Positions 22,801 to 34,882 of a DNA stretch of 64,000 nucleotides are shown here, in pieces. The stretch comes from Ligula intestinalis (lineage: Eukaryota; Platyhelminthes; Cestoda; Diphyllobothriidea; Diphyllobothriidae): NCBI GenBank assembly GCA_036362985.1, contig JAYGXS010000007.1, forward strand, positions 19,449,074-19,513,073, in the 5' to 3' direction. The notes under the pieces were generated by a model. That model made no database searches, had not been told where the DNA came from, and saw only the letters and a program-made list of their open reading frames with translations. Every line of letters begins with the position of its first letter. Within the stretch, counting starts at the first letter, position 1. The position numbers were made by a program, and so were the translations under genes.

Positions 22801-25800
22801 TGATGCGCCTGGCTGGAAAGCGGTTATCGCAACTAGCCATCAAATTGCTCAAAGCATTCCTCGTCTTACTTTGATTTAATTCCCAACAATTTAACCGGCC
22901 TCCGAACATTGAGCTCAGTCTGTCCTCAGGGTGTGGACAGGATCATCGAGCAATCCGTCTGCTCGAAATGCGAGCAGGCTTGGCTATTTTATTCGCCTAT
23001 GCCAAAGGATTGCGCAGCGTGCCTGCATAGCCGCTTTTTGATTCTGTCCCTAGGCTAGGTCAAACCTGCATGCAGACGACAAACTCTGTTTGTCACAAAA
23101 TCTGTCTGCGCGTTAAACACATATTTATTACTCCGTGACCATTTGAACTTTTAATTAGGGCAGTGCTTTGATAACAAAATTTGGACCAAGGCAAAACTGG
23201 AATAATTAAAGGATTTTTTTCAGGTCAACCCCGTAACCCTCGCTTTTGCCTTTAGTCAACCATCATTGCTTTAATCTTCCTTTGATTTGAGTTATACGTG
23301 TCTAACTGGTTTATACATTTAAGCCATTGCACTAAACAAGATCTCTAATCATTTGGAATCCGGTTAAAGTGGATCAACAGATCTCCAGTATAAAGACAAA
23401 CACACTTAAGTGTAGGTTAAATCCCGGAGAACTGCTAGAAGCAACTTTTAATTGGTAGGACATAATTAGATTTTCAAGAAAAGTGGGATTTTCACAGTAG
23501 CACACAGGTACACCGGATGAAAAGGCCTACAAACTTATAAGTACAAAATGTCTTGACATGCGAATGCTAGTAGCCAACGCAGTAGATGTACAATAAAATG
23601 TACACATATCCGATGAAATGTGACGATCAACATTTTTTTGGGTGATAAAGTAAGCATTTGAGGTTGTTTGTGTTCTTCATTGAGTTGATTTAAGATACAA
23701 ATACTGTTTAGTAGAAGAGAGTTAAGTTAAGCTCAATATACTGAGGCCAGAAGGAGACAGATGGGACCAAATCCAATATATGTTGATATCCCAGGAATTT
23801 CGTACACTAAGAAACGCTGCGGAAAAAATACTTGTTTTTGCGTGTTGTACTACAGAAGAGATTTAAAAAAAGCAGAAATGTTTTAATCCTATATGTTCAG
23901 AGAACTAAAATTTTGTTTTGCGTTTATGAAATTGAGGGATGTGCAGTTATGTTACAATGCATTATTGTTGGGATAAGAAGAGCGCAGTTAGGTTAAAATT
24001 TACTTTTGCAAGTATGCTACGTTTTGTGCCATAAAATTAAGCAATAAACTTATAAAGCTGTCATAATGATAACCATAAACAAGTATGCATGCAAACATTC
24101 GAGACGTGCTGCCAATTTTCTTTTTTAAGCCGTATGCAAAAGACGTTCAATCATTTTATATGTATTAAGCAGAATCAAAAAAGATAAATCCTGAAACGGA
24201 ACGAACATAAATCATGATTTTTTTTCAAACTCATTGTTGATATTTTGCCACTTTGCACTGCTTTTGTTATCTTAAAACTGAGCCTAGAATTCAACAAACA
24301 TAATAAAATCTGCTCCGGTTTACATAGGTAAGTGTGTTCTTTCATTTTCTGCAGAACATGCATCCCAAATATTTAGCAAAGTAAAAAAGTGACCAAAAAT
24401 CTCTTTTTGCTCTTGATTTAAACTTCAAAAAATAACATACGCAGACATTGCATGCCGAAATATCTAAGAAAAACGTTTTTTTCCCGAAGGTAGTTTTAGT
24501 AAAACAGTTTTTAATTAATCTAAGACACATTTTTGGACTTTTGTTATGGACTTTTCTTTGTCTTGTTGGTGATCCTGAAACAAAGGTCCAAACGGACAGC
24601 TGCATGAATAAGAATGCTTCAAATTCCTCAGCTAGGTGAAGGCTTTTAAGAAATATCAGATTTTGAAGGTTTTCATAAGCACGTAGAATATAATACATAT
24701 TTTTGATCAACATACTGACGCCGCTGAAAATCCTAACGTGTTTATTACCCTTTGAAAAAAGATGTAAACCTCATCGTAGTCGAAATTTGGAGAAAGAAAA
24801 TTTTTCTTGATGGTTTGTATACGATTGCCACTGACTAGCATGTCCACCTGTGCGCTTACGACAAATCTTACTCGTAAGACCTTTCAGTCGACACAATCAA
24901 GCAAACATGTGGGTGCTTTAGTCTAACGTATCTCAAACAATGTATAAGCATAAGAAACAACTAATAATGCTCGTAAAACCGTGTTCGAATGCATGCTCAA
25001 AACTTAGACTTTTCGATTACAACCATTCATTTTGTACTATTGGGGCATATGCATCCGAAAATTTTATAAAAGGTTTATGTTCCAAAGTAATTTTTCTTGT
25101 GCTGCCTTTTTTACTTGTTGTTTCTGCATGGACAGCCTTCGTCGATATTTAAAACTTAAGTGTACCTAGTATGCCCAATTTTCACTTTCTCTGAATGTTC
25201 CCATTTGATAAAAAGCTGGTTTTTCAAAAGAACGTAATATTCCTTGAGAAATTGCAATATTCTGTTTTGCAATGAACGAAAATTACTTTATTGCTGTAAG
25301 ACCTTGGAGGCTGCAGCCTGAGCTTTCTTTGAGTAACAGGAGTAACGTGGAAAACACGTTGGGTTTCTTGTGTTAGAGTACCTACTATAGAAGCGTGTTT
25401 AAGTAGGATTCCTCGGCGTCATTTAGCCCAATGGCTGTAATTTTGGCATTGATGGCAAATAAAGCCCACGATTTTTCTTTTTAGAATCACCCATTGTGCA
25501 AAGAAGGGCAGTCGTTAGGCAATGCAGAAGCGTGTTATGCCTTTATCTGCTCAGTCAGTGCCTACTAAGTAGAAACTGAAGAAGGTGATATAATGCAAAC
25601 ATATGCTTTTCGGTGCATTAAGATAATTGTCAGCAATATTTATATGCGCTTTTAAGGAAGGTGGAGCCCACGTAGCATTGCGCATGGAAATCTATTAATC
25701 TGTAATGGAGGACTATATAAATGCATTTGGAAAGAGATTGATCAAATGCACGTAAATTTCAGAAACATATCTCTAGTCACTCACAAAAGGTCTAAAATTC

Positions 25801-28800
25801 ACCCGTCAGAATTTATAATTCATAACAACCGTTCAAAAGAGAAAAAGAATAGGTAGGAATAGGAAACAGCCACAGAAGTTCCGAAACCACCTTCATCAAG
25901 TCAACACTATTTCTGGTTTTATAAACAGCAAGTGCTTTATGAACCCCATCGCCTCCCACTCCCACTGGCAGAAAATCCCGGGTAGTGGATGTTGCTTGTC
26001 CAAAACGTTTTGGTTTATAGGATTCTCCTACTGTAGAAAAATATGCATATAGTTAGTATTGTCCAGCCCGCTACATAATAAATATAAAGAATAGATTTTC
26101 GGCACTGTACAATGACTTTTTATTAATGCGTCACCGAGTTTATATTGATTTGTAAATCTGAACGTTTTTTCAGAAAACATTTCTAAAATTTCTGCGTTTG
26201 GTTCTCATATTTAAGCAATTTAATCTCCTTTTAATAACAAATTCAAAGGACGGGCCGCTATGCTTTTCTGAAAACTCTTTTTGACGTCCTGAGTAGTTTT
26301 GAATTTGGTCCACTTTTAAAAAGGTCCTCAGGGTTCGCAAATTTTAAGCAACATACATTTCGTGCAAAGAAAGTTTCAGACATATATTCGTTATTAAAAC
26401 TTGTAATATGGTTCTTGTGACATATATTAATGACTGTAGATTGCCTACTTACAATTAAGACGGCACCAATAGATGAAACGGCAAGGTGCTTTTAAAATTA
26501 AGCTCCCAGTTGTAAATCTTATACTAATAAACTTTTCTGAAACCAAATCATAACCGTTCTTTTCGTCAACAGTTTAAAAAGAGCTAACTTTCACCAAAAA
26601 GCGAAAAAAAACATATACCGTAATGCATTTGTCCACATTTATAAAGACATTCAAAATAAAGGCAAACAAATCAAACTACTGGAGTCTTCACGTTTAGTAG
26701 AGTAGTATTCATAGGCAATCAGAAAGTAGTTCTTTAAAGTTTCGATCTTTTGACATCATTATAATACTTTGGAAGCTGATATTCGATAACTGTCATAACA
26801 GCTCGACGTGGGCAATCATGTATAATCGAAATGCAATGCAGACATTTTGTTAATATGTCACTAAATATTTCATTGAGATTTTGGCTCAATTATAAACGTT
26901 TATCCAATTAAGTTTCACACTTAAATGCATCGGTTTGCTAATAGATGGCTTTTTATTTTTCCCTTTGTAATATACGCTAAGAACATAATTTTATCGTTTT
27001 ACCGAGTTTTCTGCTAAGTTAAATATGGGCACCGTTTCTGTTGCAATACCGGAAGAGGAATTTTTCTTTGCAGTTTAGCTAATTTAATTAGCTTGGTTTA
27101 CCGTTAGCCATGTTTTCGCACATTGAACATTAATCCTGTCCGTTGATAGCTCGTTTGTATCGAATATTCGCTGACTGAAAGGCAATACACTCAACTTTTT
27201 TACGCAAATAATAAAAAGATTGGCAAAGGGAGTTAAGTATTGATAACGCCTTTACATTTTCGAAAATAAACTGCCTCTTCACAGCAGACTGTCTCACGCC
27301 AAACAATAAATCCGGTTTTAAGTTTTTTTGGCAAAAAGTTTAGTGAAATCTTTTGGCATGCCACTTTAAGTTGAAGCAAGCATTTAGAAAAGAATAAAAG
27401 CTCTTCTTAAATTTCGTAAGAAGTGATTAATTGAAACACCGATGAACATTTTAATAAAATAAGCACGTTGTTCGCCGTCGCCGAATTAATTCACGTTTAT
27501 GCATCGCATGTGTTTATATAAGCTTCAGGTAATGACTTTTCAAACTCAGCACGTTGTACCTTTCATTTAGCAAATGCATTCTTTGAGACCAAGTCGACAC
27601 CGTAACGGAATAAACGGGGTACCCACCTGTTTTCAAAGACTTGCTTTCACTACATTTGGAATTTCAAAAAATAAAAGCTGCTGATAAACACGGACACGTG
27701 TTCAGACATCGCATGCTAGCTTAAGGAGATCAGGGGGTACTTATTCGACAATCGTATCAGTTAATGACAGCAAGTCCCATATTCATACAAACAAGTGATG
27801 TGCCTGTTAAATCGCCGTTTAATTTAGCACGTGACGGGTATGGAAACAAGAATGTTCAAGGATTAACACATGTGTTTTTTATTTGATCTTGTCACATTTT
27901 CTGAGGCAAATGGGAGCGAATTCACTTATTTGTATTTTCCCCAGCGTACATACATAATAATCCATACTGAAAAGCACAAATAATGTAAATAAGCGGAGAA
28001 ATGTTAACGTATTTAGCAGAACGCGCAACCATTTACCTGTGATCGTGATTATTTTTCATTATTTAGCTTTCTTTATATCATTTGTTCATCGGAACGCGAA
28101 AATAGCAATTTTGGGTCAGTTATTCTTATAAATGAACAGTACAAATTACTGCAACTCGCATGAAATTAAAGCTGACTAAAAAAAACCCAGAAGCTCACGA
28201 TCAACTGAATAGTACTCCTGAAAGTGCTTCTCTACGACGATTTGTGCAAGTGACTTCAACTTGAAACCCATATCCAAACATGAATTCACTTGTATTCAAT
28301 AAGATCTATAGTACCTCAGTCAAAACTCTTGAGAATACAGAAAAGGTTTGTTTTAATATCTGTGGTATGTTTTAAAATTAGGAATTGGATTTTCATCTCT
28401 GCTCCAACTCCATTTTTCCCAGCACAAAAGCAGATTTACATATGCCAAATAATATTAGTGCAGTAAAATTAAAATAAGTGGACGCATGCGTATCAGTAAA
28501 TCTGGTGTAAAAGTACTGGAATTCATATAACCTCACACAAACTTATTTGTATGTCTTACATATATACCTCATTAATTGCAGCAACCAAAAAGCAACTCTA
28601 ATATACCTCCTAGTTAAAAGAGTCCCCAAGAGCTGCTCAAACATCTAATTCTCTTTATCATTCTGAATAAGGTTAGTTCAACTTTTACTGATAGATAATT
28701 TTCAAAAGAGGAAGAGATTATAATATATTTGTTAAAATAACGCGTAACCTTATCATTGACTTTCAGAATTTCAGTAATTGTTGTGAACATTCCAGAGCAT

Positions 28801-30048
28801 GTGCCTTAGACAAGACATTTGAAGAAGAAAATCTTCAAACATGGGTGAAGCTTAATGACCAGTCACTACTGAACTTCAGGAAATATTTGTCCTTGAAATA
28901 CCACGCCATTTTTCGTTTTGTCTCTGGGTTTTCAATCTGGGTGACCCATTAAATTTTGACCACTTCACAATTCTTTTTTCTTTACTGTTCATCGCTCTAC
29001 ATATTTGCCAAAAGCTCACAAAATATCCAAATATCCACGGTCTGTGGACTACCGTGTCACACTGTCGCAGAAAGCATCCTCTTGGCATGGTGGTTTTGGC
29101 TTTTCCACGGATCCAGGTTCATGCGGGAATTTATTAGTGTCCCGTTTACGCGACAGATTGCTAGTCAGCTTCTGGCTCCGTAAGGTTTGCATATCCAATC
29201 CCAGTTATTCAATCACGAAAAGGTATTCGTTTTCATTGTACCTGTGCACACAACAGCATATAGTACATTTATATGAGAACGCATAGGTGTTTAGAAAGAT
29301 CAGCTTACCTCGTTATTCATAGCCACTATCGGCCAAATGCATCCTAGTTTGAAATGGCCTAGCGCGAGTTGACATGTAGTCAGGTGCTTATAAATATCCT
29401 AAAGGTATGCACCTCGAGACCACCCACTGAGGTGGACCGCACGCAGTTCAGAGGCAGAAGTATTCAGCGATGTCTTGAAAGTACCGATTGTGGTTTTCGT
29501 ATAAGTGACTTCAGGCTTCTATTTGAGTGGACAATGAAGACACTTGGCCGTGAAGATATTACATCAAGTACGGATATAGTAGCGAGGTCTTAATCAACCT
29601 GGTTACAGGATAAACTCTGCTCGTTGTGGCTTGAAATATAAGTGTTGAAATGTGGGCATCCCAAGATACTTAATTGAGAAGGGAAAGGCTTCCTTGGGAA
29701 GCTTGAATCTTTAATGCGTAAATTTTCGAGACCGGTTCCGCAGCTCATCGTTAGTCTATAGGATATGTATGGGAACAATTTATTTAAATTAATAGTGTCT
29801 AACAAATTATACTGCAATAAGCTGAAGTCTACACCAGAAGGCGTTCCATACATTTCATCATCCTGCCGTGGTTGGCAATGAGGCAGTGCTCTCATGTGAG
29901 GCATGCGTCAACAAGCATATAGAATTGGAAGTTAATTATATTTTGAACAAAGCAAAGATCACGAGTTGGGCAGAATTTAATGACGTCATGAAATTTTGTG
30001 ACCTCTCAGTCAGCTGCAAGCGGTCGTTGCCTATTAATAAGAGAATTA
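19841..30048. other. Ten kilobases without a supportable gene
   Basis: Mostly AT-rich sequence with long homopolymer-like stretches. A G+C-richer island at about 21.8-22.5 kb holds short open frames on both strands and a splice-like minus block, but nothing I recognise. Open frames at 24.3-24.7 and 28.9-29.9 kb are short, overlap in several frames and lack motifs. Confidence 0.4.
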
Positions 30049-31892
30049 ACTGTCCAATTAAATGTCAGTCTCGAAGGGTGAAACATGATACGTAGAGGGA
30101 GTAGAAACAATTAGTCATAGATGTTGGCGCATAGTGAGGGGTAGAGGAGAGGGGAGGTAATTGTCCCAGCATAGCAGTTCATGAAAGCCAGCATGACGTG
30201 GTTAAAAGGGGGGCGTTGGGGCAGGGGCAGGAGACAGGGTAGCAGTCAGTCCTTAGAGTGGTGAGAATGAGTTTTTCGATAATTACCTCGGCAATGTGAG
30301 GTTGATCACATGGTCCGACTGCTTACAGCTGGCTAGTCCAACAAATTGAACCTATCAGACGCAACTTCGCTGCTCATACGACCAAGGTCACTTTTTCCTT
30401 CGCAGATGAGCTAAAGAACCAAAGTTTACGTAATAAGCACAGGATGTCACTCGACGTGCAAAGTCTGTTCACAAATGTGCCACTGGAAGAACCCATTAAC
30501 ATAATTTGTGAGCATGCGACTGCAACATGTCTGGAAGCAAGCGAACTACGGGAACTACTACATATATGCACTAAGAATGCGCAGTTAGTATTCAACGGGC
30601 AACTGCATCGACAGATTGACGGCGTAGCTATGAGCAGTCCATTAGGACCGGTCCTACCAGATATTTTCATTGCGAACCGTGAACGAAAACTGGCCAAACA
30701 CATAGAAAAGACTGCCTTTTTATAGACGATACGTGGATGGCATTGTTGTCATAGTCGATAGCCCTAATGAAGGCGAACTGCTCCTCAAAGCTGTGAGTGA
30801 GGCACATGCGAAGATCAAATTTACATGAGAACAAGAGAAGGAAGACACACTGGTCCTCCTTAGACGTGCTTATCCACAGGCAAGCAGATGGTTCCATTCA
30901 AGGGTCGATCTATCGATAAACCACGTGGAAAGGACAATAATGCACTTTCTTAGTTTCGTTCCAACTCAGAGGAAGCGAAAATTTGCGTTGTGCCTTTTCA
31001 ATAGAGCCGCTTGAATCTGTTTTGCGGATACGATCGATGAGGAAAAAACGTCTGTCGAGAATGTGGTGCTTGAAAACGGCTACCCTGAGAAATTCGTTGA
31101 TAAGTATCAAAACCGCAGACAAGAAATGACTCCTGAAATATCAGTACTTAAAAAGCCGATGAGCATTTTTCTCCCTTTAAAGGGTGATAATGTCTCCATC
31201 GTGATAAGACGGAGGCTTCGAGGCACAATTGAAAGAACTTGTCCCGCCACTAATCTATTGTAGGTTAGCACAACAACGACCATTCCAGTTCGACCGATTA
31301 AGGACCCTTTGCCTATGCACGCCCCTTCAAATTGTGTTTACGAGTTCACATGTAGTTGCGGATGCAAATACATCGAGCGCGCGCAAAGGCACTTGATAAT
31401 GCGGTCAGCTGAACACATGCCGAAGTGGTTGCTCAGGTCGGAACATAACGTAACCAAGAGTTCAAGCACTAAGCGCTTAGTGGACACTGGCCATACAGTC
31501 GACCAAACAACTGTGTTTGAGGTCGTACTTCGGGCGACGACCGGGCGTCTCCTACGTTTTACGGAGGCCACTGGAATGCGGAGAAGAAAGCCAGAGCTAT
31601 GTAAGCAGCTGGACCATGTGATCAACCTCACATTTCCGTGGTAATGATCGATAAACTCATTCTAGCTTACAACTCCTCGCCACTCTAAGGACTGACTGCT
31701 ACCCTGTCTCCTGCCCCTGCCCCAACGCCCCCCTTTTAACCACGTCATGCTGGCTTTCATGAACTGCTATGCTGGGACAATTACCTCCCCTCTCCTCTAC
31801 CCCTCACTATGCGCCAACATCTATGACTAATTGTTTCTACTCCCTCTACGTATCATGTTTCATCCTTCGAAACTGACATTTAATAGGACAGT
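30049..31892 (+). mobile_element. PLE-2: 5'-truncated PLE with inverted arms
   Basis: The left arm (30049-30334) is an inverted copy of the right arm (31591-31892), close to identical over the outer 220 bp. The arms include the last codons of the open frame plus the 3' tail. Between them lies a plus-strand reverse transcriptase and GIY-YIG region. This is the recurrent PLE pattern here: a 5' truncation capped by an inverted copy of the element's own 3' end. I see no hammerhead core in this family's arms. Confidence 0.8.
30345..31644 (+). pseudogene. PLE-2 reverse transcriptase / GIY-YIG remnant
   Basis: The reverse transcriptase part shows SLDVQSLFTNVPLEE (motif A) near 30447-30491. GVAMSSPLGPVLPDIF (motif B) lies near 30622-30669. 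After a frame change comes RRYVDGIVVIV near 30724, where the second catalytic Asp of YVDD is Gly. A thumb-like part has ENGYPEKFVDKYQ (31069-31107). The C-terminal region, CVYEFTCSCGCKYIERAQRH from about 31327, is a GIY-YIG domain with the second-motif Gly replaced by Glu. At least three in-frame stops and one shift make it non-functional. Family PLEs encode a full reverse transcriptase N-terminal to this point; the part before motif A is missing. Confidence 0.8.
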
Positions 31893-31929
31893 GTTCGCAC
31901 ATTCCTGAGTGAATATATACCCGATCAGC

Positions 31930-32159
31930 AGTGACAGCAAATGGCAGGTGGCGAGGCGCTGATTAACTGCGGTTCGATGAAGTGCTTATGACCCATCTGA
32001 TAGACACCAGTGGTGGACCAACTGCGCCGTCTGTAAGTGCGTTTGTTTGTGTTGTCCGACCAGCTGGTGTTCAGGGTTATGCTTGGCTGATGAAGGCTAA
32101 TAAGCCCGAAACAGTTCTGTATCAAGTTACCTCCAGATGCTGTCATACCCCACTTACTG

Positions 32160-32160
<1 letters not shown>
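31930..32160 (+). mobile_element. Divergent SINE-like unit with complete hammerhead-like fold
   Basis: It shares the order of the tRNA-headed SINE: TGGTGGACCAACTG, then GGTTATGCTTGG, then the ribozyme-like body with GGCTAATAAGCC. The head and tail differ from the other copies. A tRNA-like GCGGTTCGATGAAG occurs at 31969-31982 but no convincing A box. It may be a different subfamily or a separate satellite-like repeat. It ends at a (TA)n run. Confidence 0.5.
32081..32127 (+). ncRNA. Putative hammerhead ribozyme, most complete in window
   Basis: Helix I: GCTTGG (32081-32086) pairs with TCAAGT (32122-32127), four Watson-Crick pairs and two wobbles. Core: CTGATGA (32087-32093). Helix II: AGGCT, loop AATA, AGCCC, with four strong pairs after an A-C mismatch at the base. 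GAAA is at 32108-32111. Helix III: ACAG, loop TT, CTGT, four Watson-Crick pairs. The triplet before helix I is GTA, an allowed NUH cleavage site. All invariant core bases of the hammerhead family are present. The one flaw is the A-C first pair of helix II, usually G-C. Confidence 0.65.

Positions 32161-32200
<40 letters not shown>
32161..32200. repeat. (TA)n microsatellite
   Basis: About twenty TA units in a row, directly after the SINE-like unit and before PLE-3. Confidence 0.95.
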
Positions 32201-32201
<1 letters not shown>

Positions 32202-32280
32202 CTGATTGAAACGAAAATGCGTGTCCCAAGCCATAAATGATAAGAAGAGGCGATCATTGGAATATGAGGTATAAGATGCT

Positions 32281-32314
32281 GACGTTTCCAACGCGTACAG
32301 GCTTGCATCGTCGG
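32281..32314 (-). ncRNA. Minimal hammerhead-like motif, PLE-3 left arm
   Basis: On the minus strand CCGACGA (one base off CTGANGA) is followed by a helix II with loop CTGTAC, then GAAACGTC. The facing copy in the right arm (33337-33378, plus) has CGGAAGA, the same loop, and GAAACGTC. Helix III would be two pairs with no loop, as in the minimal hammerheads reported for PLEs. Confidence 0.5.
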
Positions 32315-32508
32315 AGGTTGTTATTTGTACACACCTCACAGTATTTATAGGTGTTAAAATGTCATCTCGTCGGCCGTTCGTTTATTGGTGCCGGAGGACC
32401 TGCGGGGAGTGGGGGTAGGTGGAACTCAATCGTCGTCCTGCTGACGAGTGTTGCTCACCCTCACCTCGTCGGAAGGGGATACCAGTGTTCTCCTGGCAAC
32501 GGTCATTG

Positions 32509-32720
32509 CAGGCTTATCGGACCCCTCCTCATATTGGCTCTCAAGTAGCTCATTCACAGTTTCAATCGCAAGAGTCTAAAAAATTTCGGTGAAAAGTGAC
32601 GTAACGTCAAACGATACCAAGTTTTCGTCTGCGTTGAGGTGTAGCCCATTAAGTCTTTCCAAGAAATGTACGGCCGAGCGTACCATTTTGTCGGAGTCTG
32701 ATGTGAAGCCTTTCAGATGC
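32509..32720 (-). pseudogene. PLE-3 reverse transcriptase fragment
   Basis: The minus-strand translation shows GFTSDSDKMVRSAVHFLERL, then DENLVSFDVTSLFTEI (motif A with the first catalytic Asp), a stop, then LAIETVNELLESQYEE. It runs straight into the terminal arm, so the palm, thumb and GIY-YIG are missing. Confidence 0.65.
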
Positions 32721-32744
32721 CAGAACAGCCATTTCGACAGATTG

Positions 32745-33230
32745 AATGTCGGTGTTCTCCGTAACCTCTGTACGATTCTCCCGGCGGCTTATCAGGTATT
32801 ACGCGTGCGGCTTTATCAACGAAATCACCGGCAGGACGTCAGACGGCCTGCAACGACTAGCAACCCCACACCTGGCCAGAATTCAGTCATGCGGGAACCT
32901 ACACGGGACACCAATGCAACCGTAAACGATACTGTGTGGAACGTGAACCAACAAGACCTCCTGTCGGACTTGAACACAGACGCACATGACAACGGTCTGT
33001 GCATAAACACTGACATTCCGATATGAATGAAGACACTGATATCGGCGCAGCAACCACCAGCGAGACGAACACGGGCAGTTGCAAACGGGGGACGCGAGCA
33101 ACACACACGGGACCGGCACAACCAACGCGCTCAATGCAAACAAGAGCAATGACCGTTGCCGGGCGAACACTGGTCTCCCCCTCCGACAAGGTGAGGGTGC
33201 TAAACACTGGTCCGCAGAACGACGATTGAG
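32745..33230 (+). pseudogene. PLE-3 C-terminal tail of GIY-YIG protein
   Basis: The frame carries LPAAYQVLRVRL, the typical helix after the GIY-YIG catalytic part (compare DLPAAYKVLRHYV in PLE-4). A long low-complexity tail rich in Thr, Asn and Asp follows and extends across the start of the right arm to a stop. The catalytic region itself is lost. Confidence 0.6.
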
Positions 33231-33570
33231 TTCCACCTCCCCCACCTCCCCACAGGTCCTCCGGCACCAATAAACGAACGGCCGATGAGATGACATTTTA
33301 ACACCTATCAATAGTGTGAGGTGTGTACAAATACCAACTTCGGAAGATGCAAGCCTGTACGCGTTGGAAACGTCAGCATTACATATCTCTTATTCCCGTG
33401 CTCTCCTCTTCTTCTCAATTATATATATGTACATATATTATAAATATCTGCATTTTAAACTATCTAATTCTGTGGAAAACCTTTTTGGGAAGAGATGAAG
33501 TTTTTTAAAGTTTATTGAGGAGTTCGACCCCCTAGCTCGTCGCTGGACAAATAAGAGATAAAGAAAACAC

Positions 33571-34237
33571 TGGATAAGGAAGAAGGCAGGTCGAGCACCA
33601 GATCAATTTATTTATTGTTCTGAGCTTTCGAACACTTACAGGTGTCCATCTTCAGAGATGAGAAAGCAACCAAAAACGAGGATAATTATAGTGGCCAAAG
33701 GCCAATCAAATGCCAGAAATCGTTAGGTTATCAAGGGATTAGAAACAGCAAAAAAGGGGGGTGGGGGAGGAGGTCAATTAGCTGTCACTGGGATCGGAGG
33801 GGTCGGAGGGGCAATTATGTTGGTGTAGGCGAATTAGCTGTCCGCGGGGCTGGGGGTCATGAACAGCAATTAGTATGCCACCTTGTCACCCGGTCGAGGG
33901 CCCTGGTAACGCTGCCTCCTCCTCCAGCCGGTTCGTTGTGATTTCCTGTTCGCTTGCCATTCTTACGTTTGATTTGGCTTCGTCCCGGCTCTTTCTAACG
34001 TAGTGGCGCAATACTTTGTAGGCCGCTGGCAGGTCCAGATGCCTGTTGACTGAGTTGGCATCTGAGTACCATGCCTCGAGTGTCAGCCTTTCGGCTTTTG
34101 AGGTTCCTCGGCCTACGATGGTCGCCCCTTGGAGGTCAAAGTTATGGCCAGTTTCTGCGATGTGTGCCGCCAGTTGTGAGTTTGGGTCCAGCTTCTGGGC
34201 CGCTCGTTTGTGCTCTTGTAGGCGGGTTTGCAGTTTG
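33571..34237. repeat. PLE-4 left inverted arm
   Basis: It contains the 3' tail with hammerhead-like motif, the stop of the open frame and most of the GIY-YIG coding region. It breaks from its partner at 34237/34883. Confidence 0.85.
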
Positions 34238-34882
34238 CGGCCTGTTTCCCCAACATAATTGCAGTCTCCCTCATTGCAAAGTATCTTGTAGACGACTGCA
34301 GAGGTTTCTTTAAGAGGCAGTCGGTCTTTAGGTTGCATCACCTGGCGGCGTATTGTCGCTTGAGGTCAATGGGCTATGCCCACGCCAGCAGGTTGTAACA
34401 GTCGTGAGACTGTTTCGGAGACACCTTTTATGTAGGGAATGGCCCTCCAGACTTCGGGCTGCTTTTGTTCTAGTCGTCGTTTGTTCACTCGGCGTCTGCT
34501 TTGTTTGACAAACGAGTTTGGGTAGCCATTAGCTCGGACGAGTTCCTGAAGGTGTTTTTGTTCAGCTCTTTGGGCGGCTGCTGTGCTGCAGTGTGTTTGA
34601 ACTCTTTGGAAAAGAGTACGGACGCAGCTGCGTTTGTGGCACATGGGGTGGTTACTGTTGAAATTGAGTACCTGATTTGTGCTGGTAGCCTTTCTGAATA
34701 CTGTAGTTTGCAGTAGTCCAGTCGAACACCGGCGTACCAGGACATCGAGGAAGGGCAGTTCTTCATTTGTTTCCACCTCCATTGTGAACTGGATATTTGG
34801 ATCAACCGAGTTCAATAGCTCTTTGAGGTGCTCGATGTCAGATGTTTTAACAATGGCGAAGGTGTCATCGACATAACGAGCC
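33886..34882 (-). pseudogene. PLE-4 reverse transcriptase + GIY-YIG, one stop
   Basis: Reading leftwards from 34882 the frame begins at ARYVDDTFAIVK (catalytic YVDD) and continues through LPFLDVLVRR and SNHPMCHKRSCVRTLFQR. The thumb-like part has ANGYPNSFVKQS, then IPYIKGVSETVSRLL. A single TGA at 34366-34368 interrupts between GVGIAH and PQATIRRQVMQPKD. The GIY-YIG domain then shows VYKILCNEGDCNYVGETGRK, an arginine-rich helix, LAAHIAETGHNFD and LPAAYKVLRHYV. The TGA is one transition from CGA (Arg). The part N-terminal to YVDD is missing through 5' truncation, so the copy cannot be autonomous. Confidence 0.85.

Larger units (their letters stand above)
32238..33413. mobile_element. PLE-3: two truncated PLE copies in inverted arrangement
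   Basis: The left arm (32238-32508) and right arm (33146-33413) are inverted copies and share TGACGTTTCCAACGCG, GTCCTCCGGCACCAATAAA and CCAGTGTTC blocks. Unlike PLE-2, each arm joins a different piece of the element. The left arm continues on the minus strand into a reverse transcriptase fragment. The right arm continues on the plus strand from a GIY-YIG tail. The result is a composite of two internally deleted copies of one family (B). Confidence 0.7.

Noticed and set aside
24342..24713. Minus-strand open frame of 123 codons, rich in Phe, Leu and Lys
   Set aside because: The composition follows the AT-rich background and nothing resembles a known domain.
32883..33311. Overlapping long open frames on the minus strand within PLE-3
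   Set aside because: They are antisense shadows of the GIY-YIG tail and arm, with no independent motif.
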